Of a stretch of 64,000 nucleotides of DNA, positions 42,947 through 50,857 are shown piece by piece. The DNA lies in the NCBI RefSeq assembly GCF_031179145.1, contig NZ_JAPSIB010000004.1:124001-188000 (forward strand), in the 5' to 3' direction. The notes beneath the pieces are model-generated. The model was given only the letters and a program-made list of their open reading frames with translations, did not search any database and was not told the DNA's origin. The stretch's first letter is position 1, and every line of letters starts with the position of its first letter. The stretch is from Brevibacterium sp. Its GTDB lineage: Bacteria; Actinomycetota; Actinomycetes; Actinomycetales; Brevibacteriaceae. Position numbers and translations under genes: made by a program.

Positions 42947-43056
42947 TCTCTCGTCTCCAGCGACCTACAGCGGTCGGTCCTGTGGACGCCGCCCTAAGTG
43001 ATGGGGGTACCGCGAGTGACTCCCTTGGACGCCGCGTCCGGTCTACCGTTTAATGC

Positions 43057-43977
43057 ATGGACAACAAGGCGGAAGTGCGCGAGTTCCTGATCTCCCGCCG
43101 CGGGAGAGTGGAGCCGAAGGACGTCGGCCTGCCCGCTGGCACGAACCGCCGCGTGGCGGGCCTGCGGCGCAGCGAGGTCGCGACCCTGGCCGGGGTCAGC
43201 GTGGAGTACTACACCAAGCTGGAGCGCGGCGCGATCCGGGGCGCGTCCCCGGAGGTGCTGCACGCGATCGCGAAGGCGCTGCTGCTGGACGACGCCGAGC
43301 GAGCGCACCTGTTCAACCTGGCCCAGGCCGCCAGCCCGGTCGCCCGTCAGCCGCGGAGGCGCAATTCGAAGTGCTGGACGCCGCACCCGAGCCTGCAGTG
43401 GACGCTGGACGCGGTCACCGCGGGCCCGGCGTTCGTGCGCAACGGACGGATGGACCTGCTGGCGGCGAACGCGCTGGGCCGGGCGTTCTACAAGGAGGCC
43501 TACGACATGCCCGGCCAGCCTCCGAACATCGCCCGTTTCACCTTCCTGGACGAGCGCGCGTACGACTTCTACCCGGACTGGGATTCCTTCGCCGAGATCA
43601 CGGTGTCGATCCTGCGGACTGAGGCGGGCCGCGACCCGCACAACAAGGAACTGCACGACCTGATCGGGGAGCTCTCCACCCGAAGCGTGGAGTTCCGCCG
43701 ACTGTGGGGCGCGCACGACGTGCGCCACCACGGCACCGGGTTCAAGACCTTCCACCACTCGGTCGTCGGAGAAATGACCCTGGCCTACGAGGGCATGGAG
43801 ATGGAGGCCGAGCACGGCCTGACCCTCACCATCTACTGCGCCGAGCCGGGATCGGACTCTGCAGAGCGCATGCGGCTGCTCGCCTCCTGGGCAGCCAGCG
43901 AGGATCGCGATGCCGCAACCGCCCGCGAACAGTCACATGCGGCCGTCGACGCAGAGCCGTCCAAGTGGCGCGACTGA
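43057..43977 (+). CDS. XRE-type regulator with MmyB ligand-sensing domain
   Basis: Transcription factor of 306 residues. The N-terminal helix-turn-helix is clear (RVAGLRRSEVATLAGVSVEYYTKLERGA), followed by the PAS-like MmyB domain (FVRNGRMDLLAANALGRAFY, FHHSVVGEMTLAYEGMEM) that binds fatty-acid-like ligands in the crystal structure known for the family. Such regulators are abundant in actinobacteria and usually control an adjacent oxidoreductase or efflux gene. Here the cyclophilin-like, alcohol dehydrogenase and SDR genes follow in the same direction, with the MFS gene upstream. Confidence 0.92.
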   Translation: MDNKAEVREFLISRRGRVEPKDVGLPAGTNRRVAGLRRSEVATLAGVSVEYYTKLERGAIRGASPEVLHAIAKALLLDDAERAHLFNLAQAASPVARQPRRRNSKCWTPHPSLQWTLDAVTAGPAFVRNGRMDLLAANALGRAFYKEAYDMPGQPPNIARFTFLDERAYDFYPDWDSFAEITVSILRTEAGRDPHNKELHDLIGELSTRSVEFRRLWGAHDVRHHGTGFKTFHHSVVGEMTLAYEGMEMEAEHGLTLTIYCAEPGSDSAERMRLLASWAASEDRDAATAREQSHAAVDAEPSKWRD

Positions 43978-44013
43978 CGCCCACCCGCTTCCGAGAAAGG
44001 AGCCTCCGGACGC

Positions 44014-44391
44014 ATGAAGATCACCTTGCACCTCGGCGACGACCTGGTCGCCGGTGAGCTCTACGACAACCCGGTCGCCGACCAGGTCGCCGAGCTGCTG
44101 CCCCTCAAGGCAGCCTTCGACGACTTCCACGACCAGGAGAAGCTGCCGCGGCTCCCCCGCGCCCTCGACGTGAGCGGCGTCCCGCGCGCCGACGCGCCGC
44201 GGCCGCGCGAGATCGGCTACTACGCGCCGGGCTCGTCGCTGGTGCTGTACCACGCCAGCCCAGGCCGGTGGCCCGGACTCGTCCGCATCGGCCGATTCAG
44301 CCACCCGCTCGTCCGGCTTCGTGCCCTGCCCGACGGCGCGCGGATCACGATCGCCGTGGCCGAGCAGGCGACGACGGGGACGAGCCCCTGA
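44014..44391 (+). CDS. Cyclophilin-like fold protein
   Basis: A 125-residue protein of the cyclophilin-like (Cyclophil_like) group: ITLHLGDDLVAGELYDNPVA, LLPLKAAFDDFHDQEK, then IGYYAPGSSLVLYHAS and VRIGRF. It lacks the Arg/Phe proline-isomerase site of true cyclophilins, so isomerase activity is unlikely. It follows the regulator by 36 bases with GAAAGGAG before its ATG. Often found with oxidoreductases; role unknown. Confidence 0.8.
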   Translation: MKITLHLGDDLVAGELYDNPVADQVAELLPLKAAFDDFHDQEKLPRLPRALDVSGVPRADAPRPREIGYYAPGSSLVLYHASPGRWPGLVRIGRFSHPLVRLRALPDGARITIAVAEQATTGTSP

Positions 44392-44395
44392 CCCG

Positions 44396-44424
44396 GGTGG
44401 GAGGCCCTGACAGAGACTCCCACC
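44396..44424. terminator. Hairpin after the cyclophilin-like gene
   Basis: Arms GGTGGGAG (44396-44403) and CTCCCACC (44417-44424) around 13 bases, five bases beyond the stop. No T-run; it may separate this gene from the dehydrogenase genes. Confidence 0.5.
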
Positions 44425-44488
44425 ACGAGGCCGAGCATGGTCTGGTTGAAGAGCAGCAGCCGTATCAAGGACCATGAGGAGAACGACT

Positions 44489-45511
44489 ATGCGCGCAGTC
44501 GTCATGCACGCCCCCGGAGACGTCCGCACCGACGAGGTCGAGAAGGCCACGATCGTCGAGCCCACCGACGCGGTCATCCGCGTCACCGCCGCCTGCATCT
44601 GCGGCTCCGATCTCTGGCCGTACCGTGGCATCGAAGAGGTCAACCAGCCGACCCCGATGGGCCACGAGTACATCGGCGTCGTCGAGGAGGTCGGCAATGA
44701 CGTGAAAGACATCAAGGTCGGCGACTTCGTCGTCGGTTCCTTCGTCGCCTCCGACAACACCTGCGAGATCTGCCAGGCAGGGTTCCAGTCCCGCTGCGTC
44801 CACCAAGTCATGATGGGCTCGGTCGGGACCCAAGCCGACTACGCCCGCATCCCCCTGGCCGACGGCACCCTCGTCAAGGTCGACGGCGAGCCTACAGAGG
44901 CCCAGACCAAGAGCCTGCTCGCCGCCTCCGACGTGCTCGGCACCGGCTGGTTCGCCGCCGTCGCGGCCGAGGCCGGCCCCGGCAAGACAGTCGCCGTCGT
45001 CGGCGACGGAGCCGTCGGGCTGCTCGCGATCCTCGCTGCCAAGCGCCTCGGCGCGCAGCGGATCATCGCCATGTCCCGACACGCGGACCGGCAGGCGATG
45101 GCGAAGAAGTTCGGAGCGACCGACATCGTCGAGGAGCGCGGCGACGAGGGCGTGGCCAGGATCAAAGAGCTCACGAACGGATATGGCGCTCACTCCACCG
45201 TGGAGGCCGTCGGCACCCAGGAATCGATGATGCAGGCTATTCACGCCACCCGTCCCGGCGGGCACGTCGGCTACGTCGGCGTCTCCCACGGCGTCGAACT
45301 GGACGGTCTCGACCTGTTCTTCTCCACCGTCAGCCTGCTCGGCGGACCCGCGCCCGTGCGCAGGTTCCTGCCCGAGCTGGTCGACCTCATCATGACCGAC
45401 CAGATCGACCCTGGCGTCGTCTTCGACCTCGAACTGCCCATCGAGCAAGCGGCCGAGGGGTATACGGCGATGGACGAGCGCCGCGCCACCAAGGTCCTGC
45501 TCACTCTGTGA
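44489..45511 (+). CDS. Zinc-dependent medium-chain alcohol dehydrogenase
   Basis: NAD(P)-dependent MDR enzyme, 340 residues. Catalytic zinc ligands are visible in ACICGSDLWPYRG (Cys) and GHEYIGVVEEVG (His-Glu). The structural-zinc lobe is reduced to CEICQAGFQSRC with fewer Cys than usual. The Rossmann loop is VAVVGDGAVGLLAI. AGGAGA precedes the ATG at 44489. It is followed 47 bases later by an SDR, suggesting a two-step alcohol/aldehyde or ketone pathway; substrate unknown. Confidence 0.9.
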   Translation: MRAVVMHAPGDVRTDEVEKATIVEPTDAVIRVTAACICGSDLWPYRGIEEVNQPTPMGHEYIGVVEEVGNDVKDIKVGDFVVGSFVASDNTCEICQAGFQSRCVHQVMMGSVGTQADYARIPLADGTLVKVDGEPTEAQTKSLLAASDVLGTGWFAAVAAEAGPGKTVAVVGDGAVGLLAILAAKRLGAQRIIAMSRHADRQAMAKKFGATDIVEERGDEGVARIKELTNGYGAHSTVEAVGTQESMMQAIHATRPGGHVGYVGVSHGVELDGLDLFFSTVSLLGGPAPVRRFLPELVDLIMTDQIDPGVVFDLELPIEQAAEGYTAMDERRATKVLLTL

Positions 45512-45558
45512 TCGAACGGGCGCAGGAATCACCACCACGACGACACAGGAGAAGCAAC

Positions 45559-46329
45559 ATGCCGACCACTTTCGACTTCACCGGCAAGACCGTGTTCATC
45601 ACCGGAGCCGGCAGCGGAATCGGGCGTGCGACCGCGGAGGCCTTCGCCGCGGCCGGTGCCGATGTCACGGTCACCGGCACCGAGGAAGCACCGCTGCGCG
45701 AGACCGCGAAACTCGTCGAGGCCCAAGGGCGGAGGGCGCACGTCGCCATCTGCGACGTCACCGACAGCAAGAACGTCGCAGACGCTGTGGCCTCGGCCGT
45801 CCAGACGCTCGGCCCGATCAGCATCGGCGTCAACAACGCCGGCATCGAGCAGCCTCCCAAGCCGCTGGCCGAGACGAGCGACGAGGAGTTCGACGGTCTC
45901 ATCGCGGTCGACCTGCGCGGCGTGTTCGTCGCCATGAAGTACGAGATCCTCGCGATGGGCGAGTCCGGCGGCTCGATCGTCAACATCTCCTCCGGGGCCG
46001 GCGTCATCGGCATCAAGGGCCAGGCCGCCTACGCCGCGGCCAAGCACGGCATCCTCGGCCTGACCAAGTGCGCGGCGCTCGACTACGCCGACCAGGGCAT
46101 CCAGATCAACGCCATCTGCCCCGGCATCGTCGAGACCCCCATGATGAGCCGGTTCTCCGGCGGCACCCCCGAGGGCCGCGCCCGTGTCATCGCCCAGGAG
46201 CCGATCGGCCGCATGGGCACGCCCGAGGAGATCGCCTCCGCAGTGCTGTGGATGTGCTCCGACCTCGGCGGGTTCACCATCGGCCACGCGCTGGTCGTCG
46301 ACGGCGGCCAGACCGTCGGCATCAGCTAG
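45559..46329 (+). CDS. Short-chain dehydrogenase/reductase
   Basis: Classical SDR of 256 residues: TGAGSGIGRATAEAF cofactor loop, NNAGIEQPP, the Ser in NISSGAGVIG, and the catalytic YAAAK. The C-terminal IGHALVVDGGQTVGIS is typical. AGGAG lies before the ATG at 45559; an in-frame TTG-type extension upstream has no support. It closes the regulator/cyclophilin-like/ADH/SDR series. Confidence 0.92.
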   Translation: MPTTFDFTGKTVFITGAGSGIGRATAEAFAAAGADVTVTGTEEAPLRETAKLVEAQGRRAHVAICDVTDSKNVADAVASAVQTLGPISIGVNNAGIEQPPKPLAETSDEEFDGLIAVDLRGVFVAMKYEILAMGESGGSIVNISSGAGVIGIKGQAAYAAAKHGILGLTKCAALDYADQGIQINAICPGIVETPMMSRFSGGTPEGRARVIAQEPIGRMGTPEEIASAVLWMCSDLGGFTIGHALVVDGGQTVGIS

Positions 46330-46403
46330 AACCCCGCGTCCGATCGAACTCCGCATCGACGACTGCATCCCGCCCCAGCGCCAGAATGCCCGGCGGGGTC
46401 CTC

Positions 46404-46942
46404 CTAGTAGTTGAGGCAGCGGGAGACGTCGACGCTTGCAGGGCAGACCTCGTCGAACACGACGTCGCCGACAAAGTCGCTGAGATCGACGAGCCAGTCC
46501 TCCCGCACCACGACCGTCGGTTCGAGATGAACTCGGTACAGGCAGAACTGGTTGCCGCGGTCGGCCTGGTCGCGCATCCGCCTCGGCCTGTCGTCAACCG
46601 CGCGCTCGTACGTGCCGACGTGGAGCGCCTTCGCCCGCTGCCGGTCGACCCACCCGGCGACCCACTCATCGCGACCCATCATCATGCGGGTCTCACACGT
46701 GAGGTCCGCTGCCGGGTCGAAATCCCACGTCGGCCAGTCCTGCTGCGTGCTTGTATGGAACCAGCAGAACTGAGCGACCCGGTCGTCGTCGAGCGCGGAG
46801 TCGTCGGGATCCACAGTCACCCGGGGCGCAGCCCCTTGCTCGCAGGTCAGGTCGCAGTCGGCGCACTTCTCCCGCTCTGCTCCCAGCGGTCGAACCAGTC
46901 CAGGTCGACGACGAACTCATGCCCGCAGCCGCCGCACTGCAT
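46404..46942 (-). pseudogene. Frameshifted zinc-ribbon protein gene
   Basis: From ATG 46942 the sequence reads MQCGGCGHEFVVDLDWFDRW, then must change frame near 46872 to continue REKCADCDLTCEQGAAP, VAQFCWFHTSTQQDWPTWDF and LYRVHLEPTVVVREDWLVDL. The two CxxC pairs would form a zinc ribbon only if the frames are joined. The second frame stops at 46404; another frame beyond that continues with plausible protein (ILALGRDAVVDAEFD), hinting at a second shift. Either a sequencing error or, more likely, a decaying gene. No family name recognised. Confidence 0.6.
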
Positions 46943-47072
46943 GCGCCGATCGCGCCAGAAGACGATCCGTCGTTCCGTGCCTCCAGAAGCACACGTTCGA
47001 CGTCGGCTTCTTCTGGCCCACCAGCACGGCGACATCATCGAACTCGGTGGCCGGTCTGATGACGATATCCAT
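46917..47072 (-). pseudogene. N-terminal fragment of a GNAT acetyltransferase
   Basis: ATG 47072 begins MDIVIRPATEFDDVAVLVGQ and KKPTSNVCF, which resembles the start of a common actinobacterial GNAT protein (RPAT.FDDV..LVGPK.P..NVC). After about 30 residues similarity ends and the frame closes at 46917. The remaining acetyltransferase core is absent, replaced by the zinc-ribbon sequence. It lies 55 bases beyond the mutM stop. Confidence 0.6.
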
Positions 47073-47127
47073 ACCTCGAGTACGGTCCGCCGAGGTGGAG
47101 GAGGGACCCCGATGGCCGTTGACACCG

Positions 47128-48078
47128 TCATCGATATCTCGGCGACTTCTGGCAGTTCGGGCAGAAGTGGGTGCCTCGACCGCCGACCGTAATCCTGACG
47201 ATCTCGGTGCTGCAACGCACACACTCCTGACCGCCCCGTCCGTAAGCGAGCAGCGCCCTGTCGAAGTACCCGGATTCACCATTGACATTGACGTAGAGGG
47301 AGTCGAAGCTCGTCCCACCCACCTGCAGGGCATCGTGCATGACGAGGATCGCCGATTCCAGCACCGAGGCGAGCCGTGACCGTCTGGTCCGGGACGGGTT
47401 CGCCAGGGGGTGGACGCCTGCCCGGAACAGGGCCTCATCGGCATAGATATTGCCGATTCCGCTGACGAGGCTCTGATCGAGCAGCGCAGACTTGAGGGCG
47501 GTGTTCTTGGCGGTCAGACGATCGACGACGGCCTCGAAGTCGAAAGCCGGTTCCAATGGATCGGCGGCGATATGGGTAGTGCTGGCAGGCACGAAACGCC
47601 CGTGCGACCAGGCCAGAGGCTGCACGCCGAGGTGACCAAAGATCCGTTGGTCGACGAAGCGCATCTCGAAGCGCTCGGGGCCTCTGCCCGCATCTCCGAC
47701 GCCCGCCGAGCCGCTTCCGGTGAAATCCGAGCCGAGCTCGCGTTCGAGGTGAAAGATCGCCCGAGTGTGCTTGTGCATCTCATCGGCAGCGGTCTGCACG
47801 CGAAACTGCCCGCTCATGCCCAGATGTACGAGCAGGCTCAGCGCCGGATCGCTCTCCCCCAACGTCAGCCACATGAACTTGCCCCGCCGTTCGGCGGAGA
47901 CGATGCGCAATCCGGCAAGACTCCGGCTGAAGGTCTCCTCCGCACCGACAGCGATGCGCCGCTGGGAGGTGGTGCCCAGGATCCGCGGGTCGATCACCTC
48001 GGCGCGGGTGATGGTCGCACCCGCGGTCCATTCGTGGACGCCGCGGCGGACGCTTTCGACCTCGGGCAGTTCAGGCAT
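47128..48078 (-). CDS. mutM: Formamidopyrimidine-DNA glycosylase
   Basis: Base-excision repair enzyme removing 8-oxoguanine and FaPy lesions. The start MPELPEVESVRRGV gives the catalytic Pro2 and Glu3; the conserved Lys is in RRGKFMWLTL, the helix-two-turn-helix in LLDQSLVSGIGNIYADEALF, and the C-terminal zinc finger in GGQECVRCS and HFCPNCQKS. At 316 residues it has a small Gly-rich insertion before ERFEMRFVD. It sits 39 bases after rnc, the usual rnc-mutM order. A partial copy of its last ~45 codons lies at 38171-38329. Confidence 0.96.
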   Translation of the reverse strand: MPELPEVESVRRGVHEWTAGATITRAEVIDPRILGTTSQRRIAVGAEETFSRSLAGLRIVSAERRGKFMWLTLGESDPALSLLVHLGMSGQFRVQTAADEMHKHTRAIFHLERELGSDFTGSGSAGVGDAGRGPERFEMRFVDQRIFGHLGVQPLAWSHGRFVPASTTHIAADPLEPAFDFEAVVDRLTAKNTALKSALLDQSLVSGIGNIYADEALFRAGVHPLANPSRTRRSRLASVLESAILVMHDALQVGGTSFDSLYVNVNGESGYFDRALLAYGRGGQECVRCSTEIVRITVGGRGTHFCPNCQKSPRYR

Positions 48079-48117
48079 CGCAGACCTCCGGGTGAGTCGG
48101 GCTCGCCACCCGCGGCC

Positions 48118-48822
48118 TCAGCGCCGGTAGTCGGGGTAGAGCATGCGGATCGCCTTGACGGCGACTTCCGCGGCTGCCGCCTCGGCGGCCTTCTTCGAGG
48201 AGCCATCGCCGGTGCCCCAGCCATTTTCACCGAGCAGGGCGGTCGCGGTGAAGACCATGGCATGGTCGGGACCCGACGACGTGATCTCGTAGCTGACAGC
48301 GCCGAGTCCCAGGTCCGCGGCCGCTTCCTGCAGCGTCGTCTTGTAGTCCATCCCCGCGCCGAGGCGGACGGCGTCGATGAGCATGTCGTCGATGAGACGG
48401 TGGACGAAGGCGAACGCCGCTTCGCGTCCGGAGGAGACGTAGGTGGCGCCGATGAGGGCTTCGACGGTGTCGGCGAGGATCGAGTCCTTGTCGCGGCCTC
48501 CGGTGAGCTCCTCGCCCCGACCGAGCAGGATGTGCCGGCCGATGTCGTGACGACGGGCGATCGACGCCAGCGCCCGGGTGTTGACGACGGCGGAGCGCAT
48601 CTTCGCCAGCTGTCCCTCGGGCAGGTCGGGATTGTCGTAGTAGAGCGATTCGGTCGCGACGAGCCCCAGTACGGAGTCGCCGAGGAACTCGAGGCGCTCG
48701 TTGGTGGGGATGCCTCCGGCCTCGAAGGCGAAGGAGCGGTGAGTCAGGGCAAGACGAAGAGTCTCGGGATCGATATCGATCCCGAGACTCTTCGTCAAGG
48801 CTGCTGTGGTATCAGTCTCCAC
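48118..48822 (-). CDS. rnc: Ribonuclease III
   Basis: Double-stranded-RNA endonuclease for rRNA processing and mRNA control. Catalytic signature [17 protein letters not shown], second acidic site [16 protein letters not shown], and a C-terminal dsRNA-binding domain ([35 protein letters not shown]). The 234 residues are normal. Codons ~10-24 ([15 protein letters not shown]) lie within a 44-bp perfect palindrome. The start is three bases after rpmF, with yceD-rpmF upstream, the widespread yceD-rpmF-rnc arrangement. Confidence 0.97.
   Translation of the reverse strand: METDTTAALTKSLGIDIDPETLRLALTHRSFAFEAGGIPTNERLEFLGDSVLGLVATESLYYDNPDLPEGQLAKMRSAVVNTRALASIARRHDIGRHILLGRGEELTGGRDKDSILADTVEALIGATYVSSGREAAFAFVHRLIDDMLIDAVRLGAGMDYKTTLQEAAADLGLGAVSYEITSSGPDHAMVFTATALLGENGWGTGDGSSKKAAEAAAAEVAVKAIRMLYPDYRR
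48753..48796. promoter_or_regulatory. 44-bp perfect palindrome inside rnc
   Basis: Positions 48753-48774 and 48775-48796 are exact reverse complements of each other with no spacer; the centre is CGAT/ATCG. In RNA this gives a stem of about 20 base pairs with a four-base loop, placed within the first ~25 codons of the RNase III mRNA. Both DNA strands translate to the same peptide [11 protein letters not shown]. Proposed role as an RNase III self-cleavage site is inference. Confidence 0.9.
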
Positions 48823-48825
48823 AGC

Positions 48826-49029
48826 TCAGACGTCAGCGACCTTGCGTCCCTTGTACTCGAGGTACAGCGGGGTGCCGGCTGAGTCTTCGACAACTTTGGC
48901 CTGGTGAGGGCGCGAGTACACAACGCGACCGTTCTCCACAGTCTTGACCAGGTTGGGCGCCTGCGCCTTCCACTGCGAACGACGGTGGCGGGTGTTGCTG
49001 CGCGACATCTTACGCTTGGGAACAGCCAC
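48826..49029 (-). CDS. rpmF: 50S ribosomal protein L32, zinc-free form
   Basis: The 67 residues start [20 protein letters not shown], typical of actinobacterial L32. No Cys is present, so this is the C-minus paralogue type that does not need zinc. It lies two bases after yceD and three before rnc. Actinobacteria can carry a second, zinc-containing L32; none is in the window. Confidence 0.97.
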   Translation of the reverse strand: MAVPKRKMSRSNTRHRRSQWKAQAPNLVKTVENGRVVYSRPHQAKVVEDSAGTPLYLEYKGRKVADV

Positions 49030-49031
49030 GT

Positions 49032-49550
49032 CTAGCTCTCTTTCTTCTCATCCAATAGGTCCTTCAGTGCTGCGAACGGCGATTCTTCCTCGCCGACCTC
49101 ATCGTCCGGGTCTTCACCCAGAGTGAAGCTGAACTCCTCGCTGTCGTCCGCAACCGGACTGAACGGAAGAGCCATCACCACAGCATCTCTGATCGCGGGC
49201 TCGAGGTCGAGCTGATCACGGTCGATGACATAGGAGTCCTCGTCGCCATCGGCCTGCTCATAGACGTACATCTCATTGATGTCGACATCTATAGGCAGCT
49301 CGATTTCGTCGAGCGTCCGCACATCTTCGCCGCGGGCCACAGCCGAGACACTGCCCGACACGTAGATCCCCTCCGACACACTCTCGAACATCAGCTCGAG
49401 CGCCAGTGGGGAGCCTTCGGCGACCCCGATCACTTCGATCTTCAGATCCGCGGGAGCAGGCAGGGTCGTGTTGACCCTCTCCCATTCACCTGGTCGACCG
49501 AGCAATCCCATGGACCTGAGATCGTAAACGAACTCTGATCGCTTCTTCAT
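49032..49550 (-). CDS. yceD: YceD/DUF177 protein lacking its Cys motif
   Basis: Conserved protein encoded with rpmF and linked to 23S rRNA/L32 assembly. The fold is recognisable ([69 protein letters not shown]). Where the family normally has a Cys cluster (CxxxCxGLCPxCG) this one reads [19 protein letters not shown]; the protein has no Cys at all. The ATG at 49550 follows GAGGAGG. The C-terminus is acidic and ends [14 protein letters not shown], as in relatives. Confidence 0.93.
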   Translation of the reverse strand: MKKRSEFVYDLRSMGLLGRPGEWERVNTTLPAPADLKIEVIGVAEGSPLALELMFESVSEGIYVSGSVSAVARGEDVRTLDEIELPIDVDINEMYVYEQADGDEDSYVIDRDQLDLEPAIRDAVVMALPFSPVADDSEEFSFTLGEDPDDEVGEEESPFAALKDLLDEKKES

Positions 49551-49666
49551 GCTCGTCCTCCTCACGTGAAATAGGAAGCTGCTCCAGCTTCACACGCGAC
49601 TCACCATTCTAGTCATGAAGACCGGTCAATACCAACTGCCGCCGAGGTGGTCGAGTGTGCTCCTCA

Positions 49667-50854
49667 TCACCATCTTTCATATCGGTGGCGCCACGTCACC
49701 GAACCGGCGAGGACGAGCAGGGCCCCGGAGATCGTGAACACGATGCCCGATCCGGCGACGAGGGTGAGCAGCGACGCCGCCGAGGGGATCGCCACCTGGC
49801 TGAGCCGATTGCCGGCCAGGCGGATGGAGAGCACCGCGGCCCGGTTCGCGGGGTCCGACAGGGTCGAGACCCACGTCATCGTCAGCGGCTGGGTCAGCCC
49901 GAAGCAGAACCCCGCGACCAGCAGCAGGATCGCCAGGGCCCACGGTTCGATGAGGAACGGGATCGCGATGACGCAGATCCCCGCCACCACCGAGGCGGTC
50001 CACAGCAGCGACAGATTGTGCCAGTGACGCGTGAGGACTCCGATGAACAGGCGCGAGACCACGGAGGCCAGGGTCCGCAGGGTCAGCAGCCAGGTCACGG
50101 TGGTCACCGACAGACCGTTCTGCTCGCCGATGAGCGGCAGGTAGGCGGTCAGCAGGTCGACGGCGGCGAGCGTGGTCATCGAGGCGAGGATCGCAGGCTT
50201 CATCCCCCGCATCGAGAGCAGGGACCAGGGCGTGCGGACGCCCTTGGCCGCCTCGGCGCGGGAGACGTGCGGGGTCCGCCCGCGCAGCATGATCACGAGG
50301 CAGGCAAGGAGGGTCAGCGACGAGATCCCGGTCATGAACCACAGCGCCGTCGAGATCTGCGGGGCTCCGGCCGTGGCGTCGGCGACGAGCCCGGCGATGG
50401 GCAGGCCGATCGTCTGTCCGATCGAGACGCCGAGGGTGAGGTGGCCGAACTTCGCCGTCAGCCGTGAGGGCGGATAGCTCTGCGGGATCAGCGCCTGGGA
50501 GGCGACCGTGGTCAGCAGCTGTCCCAGGCCCAGACTCATCGTGGCGATGAGGAGCACGCCGAGGTTGCCGGCGACGGCGGCGAGGGCGACCGGGGCGATG
50601 GACAGGGCCGTGCCGGTCCACAGCACCGCGGTGGCATAGCCGCGGTCGACGAGGCGTCCGACGAAGAGCGCGGTCAGCAGCGGCACGAGGGAGTAGCACG
50701 CGGTGAGCAGACCGAGGACGAGCCCCGAGCCGCCGAGCTCCAGAGTGCGGTAGGAGATGAGGACGCGGGCCCCGTTGTAGGTCGCATGGGCGAGAACGGT
50801 GTGGGTGACGAGACCGGCGAACCAGTGCCGGGACTGCGGGAGGGCTGCGCTCAT
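49667..50854 (-). CDS. MFS transporter
   Basis: A 395-residue, 12-helix major facilitator. Loop 2-3 reads GRLVDRGYATAVLW and helix 4-5 has LGLGQLLTTVASQ. The centre holds a basic loop (RGRTPHVSRAEAAKGVRTPW) and the second half VVSRLFIGVLTRHW. Substrate unknown. Its start is four bases after the coaD stop, so it shares that transcript. A decamer GCCGAGGTGG lies just beyond its stop. Confidence 0.88.
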   Translation of the reverse strand: MSAALPQSRHWFAGLVTHTVLAHATYNGARVLISYRTLELGGSGLVLGLLTACYSLVPLLTALFVGRLVDRGYATAVLWTGTALSIAPVALAAVAGNLGVLLIATMSLGLGQLLTTVASQALIPQSYPPSRLTAKFGHLTLGVSIGQTIGLPIAGLVADATAGAPQISTALWFMTGISSLTLLACLVIMLRGRTPHVSRAEAAKGVRTPWSLLSMRGMKPAILASMTTLAAVDLLTAYLPLIGEQNGLSVTTVTWLLTLRTLASVVSRLFIGVLTRHWHNLSLLWTASVVAGICVIAIPFLIEPWALAILLLVAGFCFGLTQPLTMTWVSTLSDPANRAAVLSIRLAGNRLSQVAIPSAASLLTLVAGSGIVFTISGALLVLAGSVTWRHRYERW

Positions 50855-50857
50855 CGA

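Noticed and set aside
46860..46885. Programmed frameshift joining the two halves of the zinc-ribbon gene
   Set aside because: No slippery heptamer is visible and further frame damage follows, so decay or sequencing error is likelier.
38171..47128. Integrative element with its own recombinase
   Set aside because: No integrase, transposase or relaxase lies between the mutM repeats; xerC at 15412 is the housekeeping gene.
47410..48882. 490-codon open frame on the plus strand across mutM and rnc
   Set aside because: It is antisense to two clearly real genes; the high GC content opens long shadow frames. It contains the [12 protein letters not shown] peptide only because that DNA is a palindrome.
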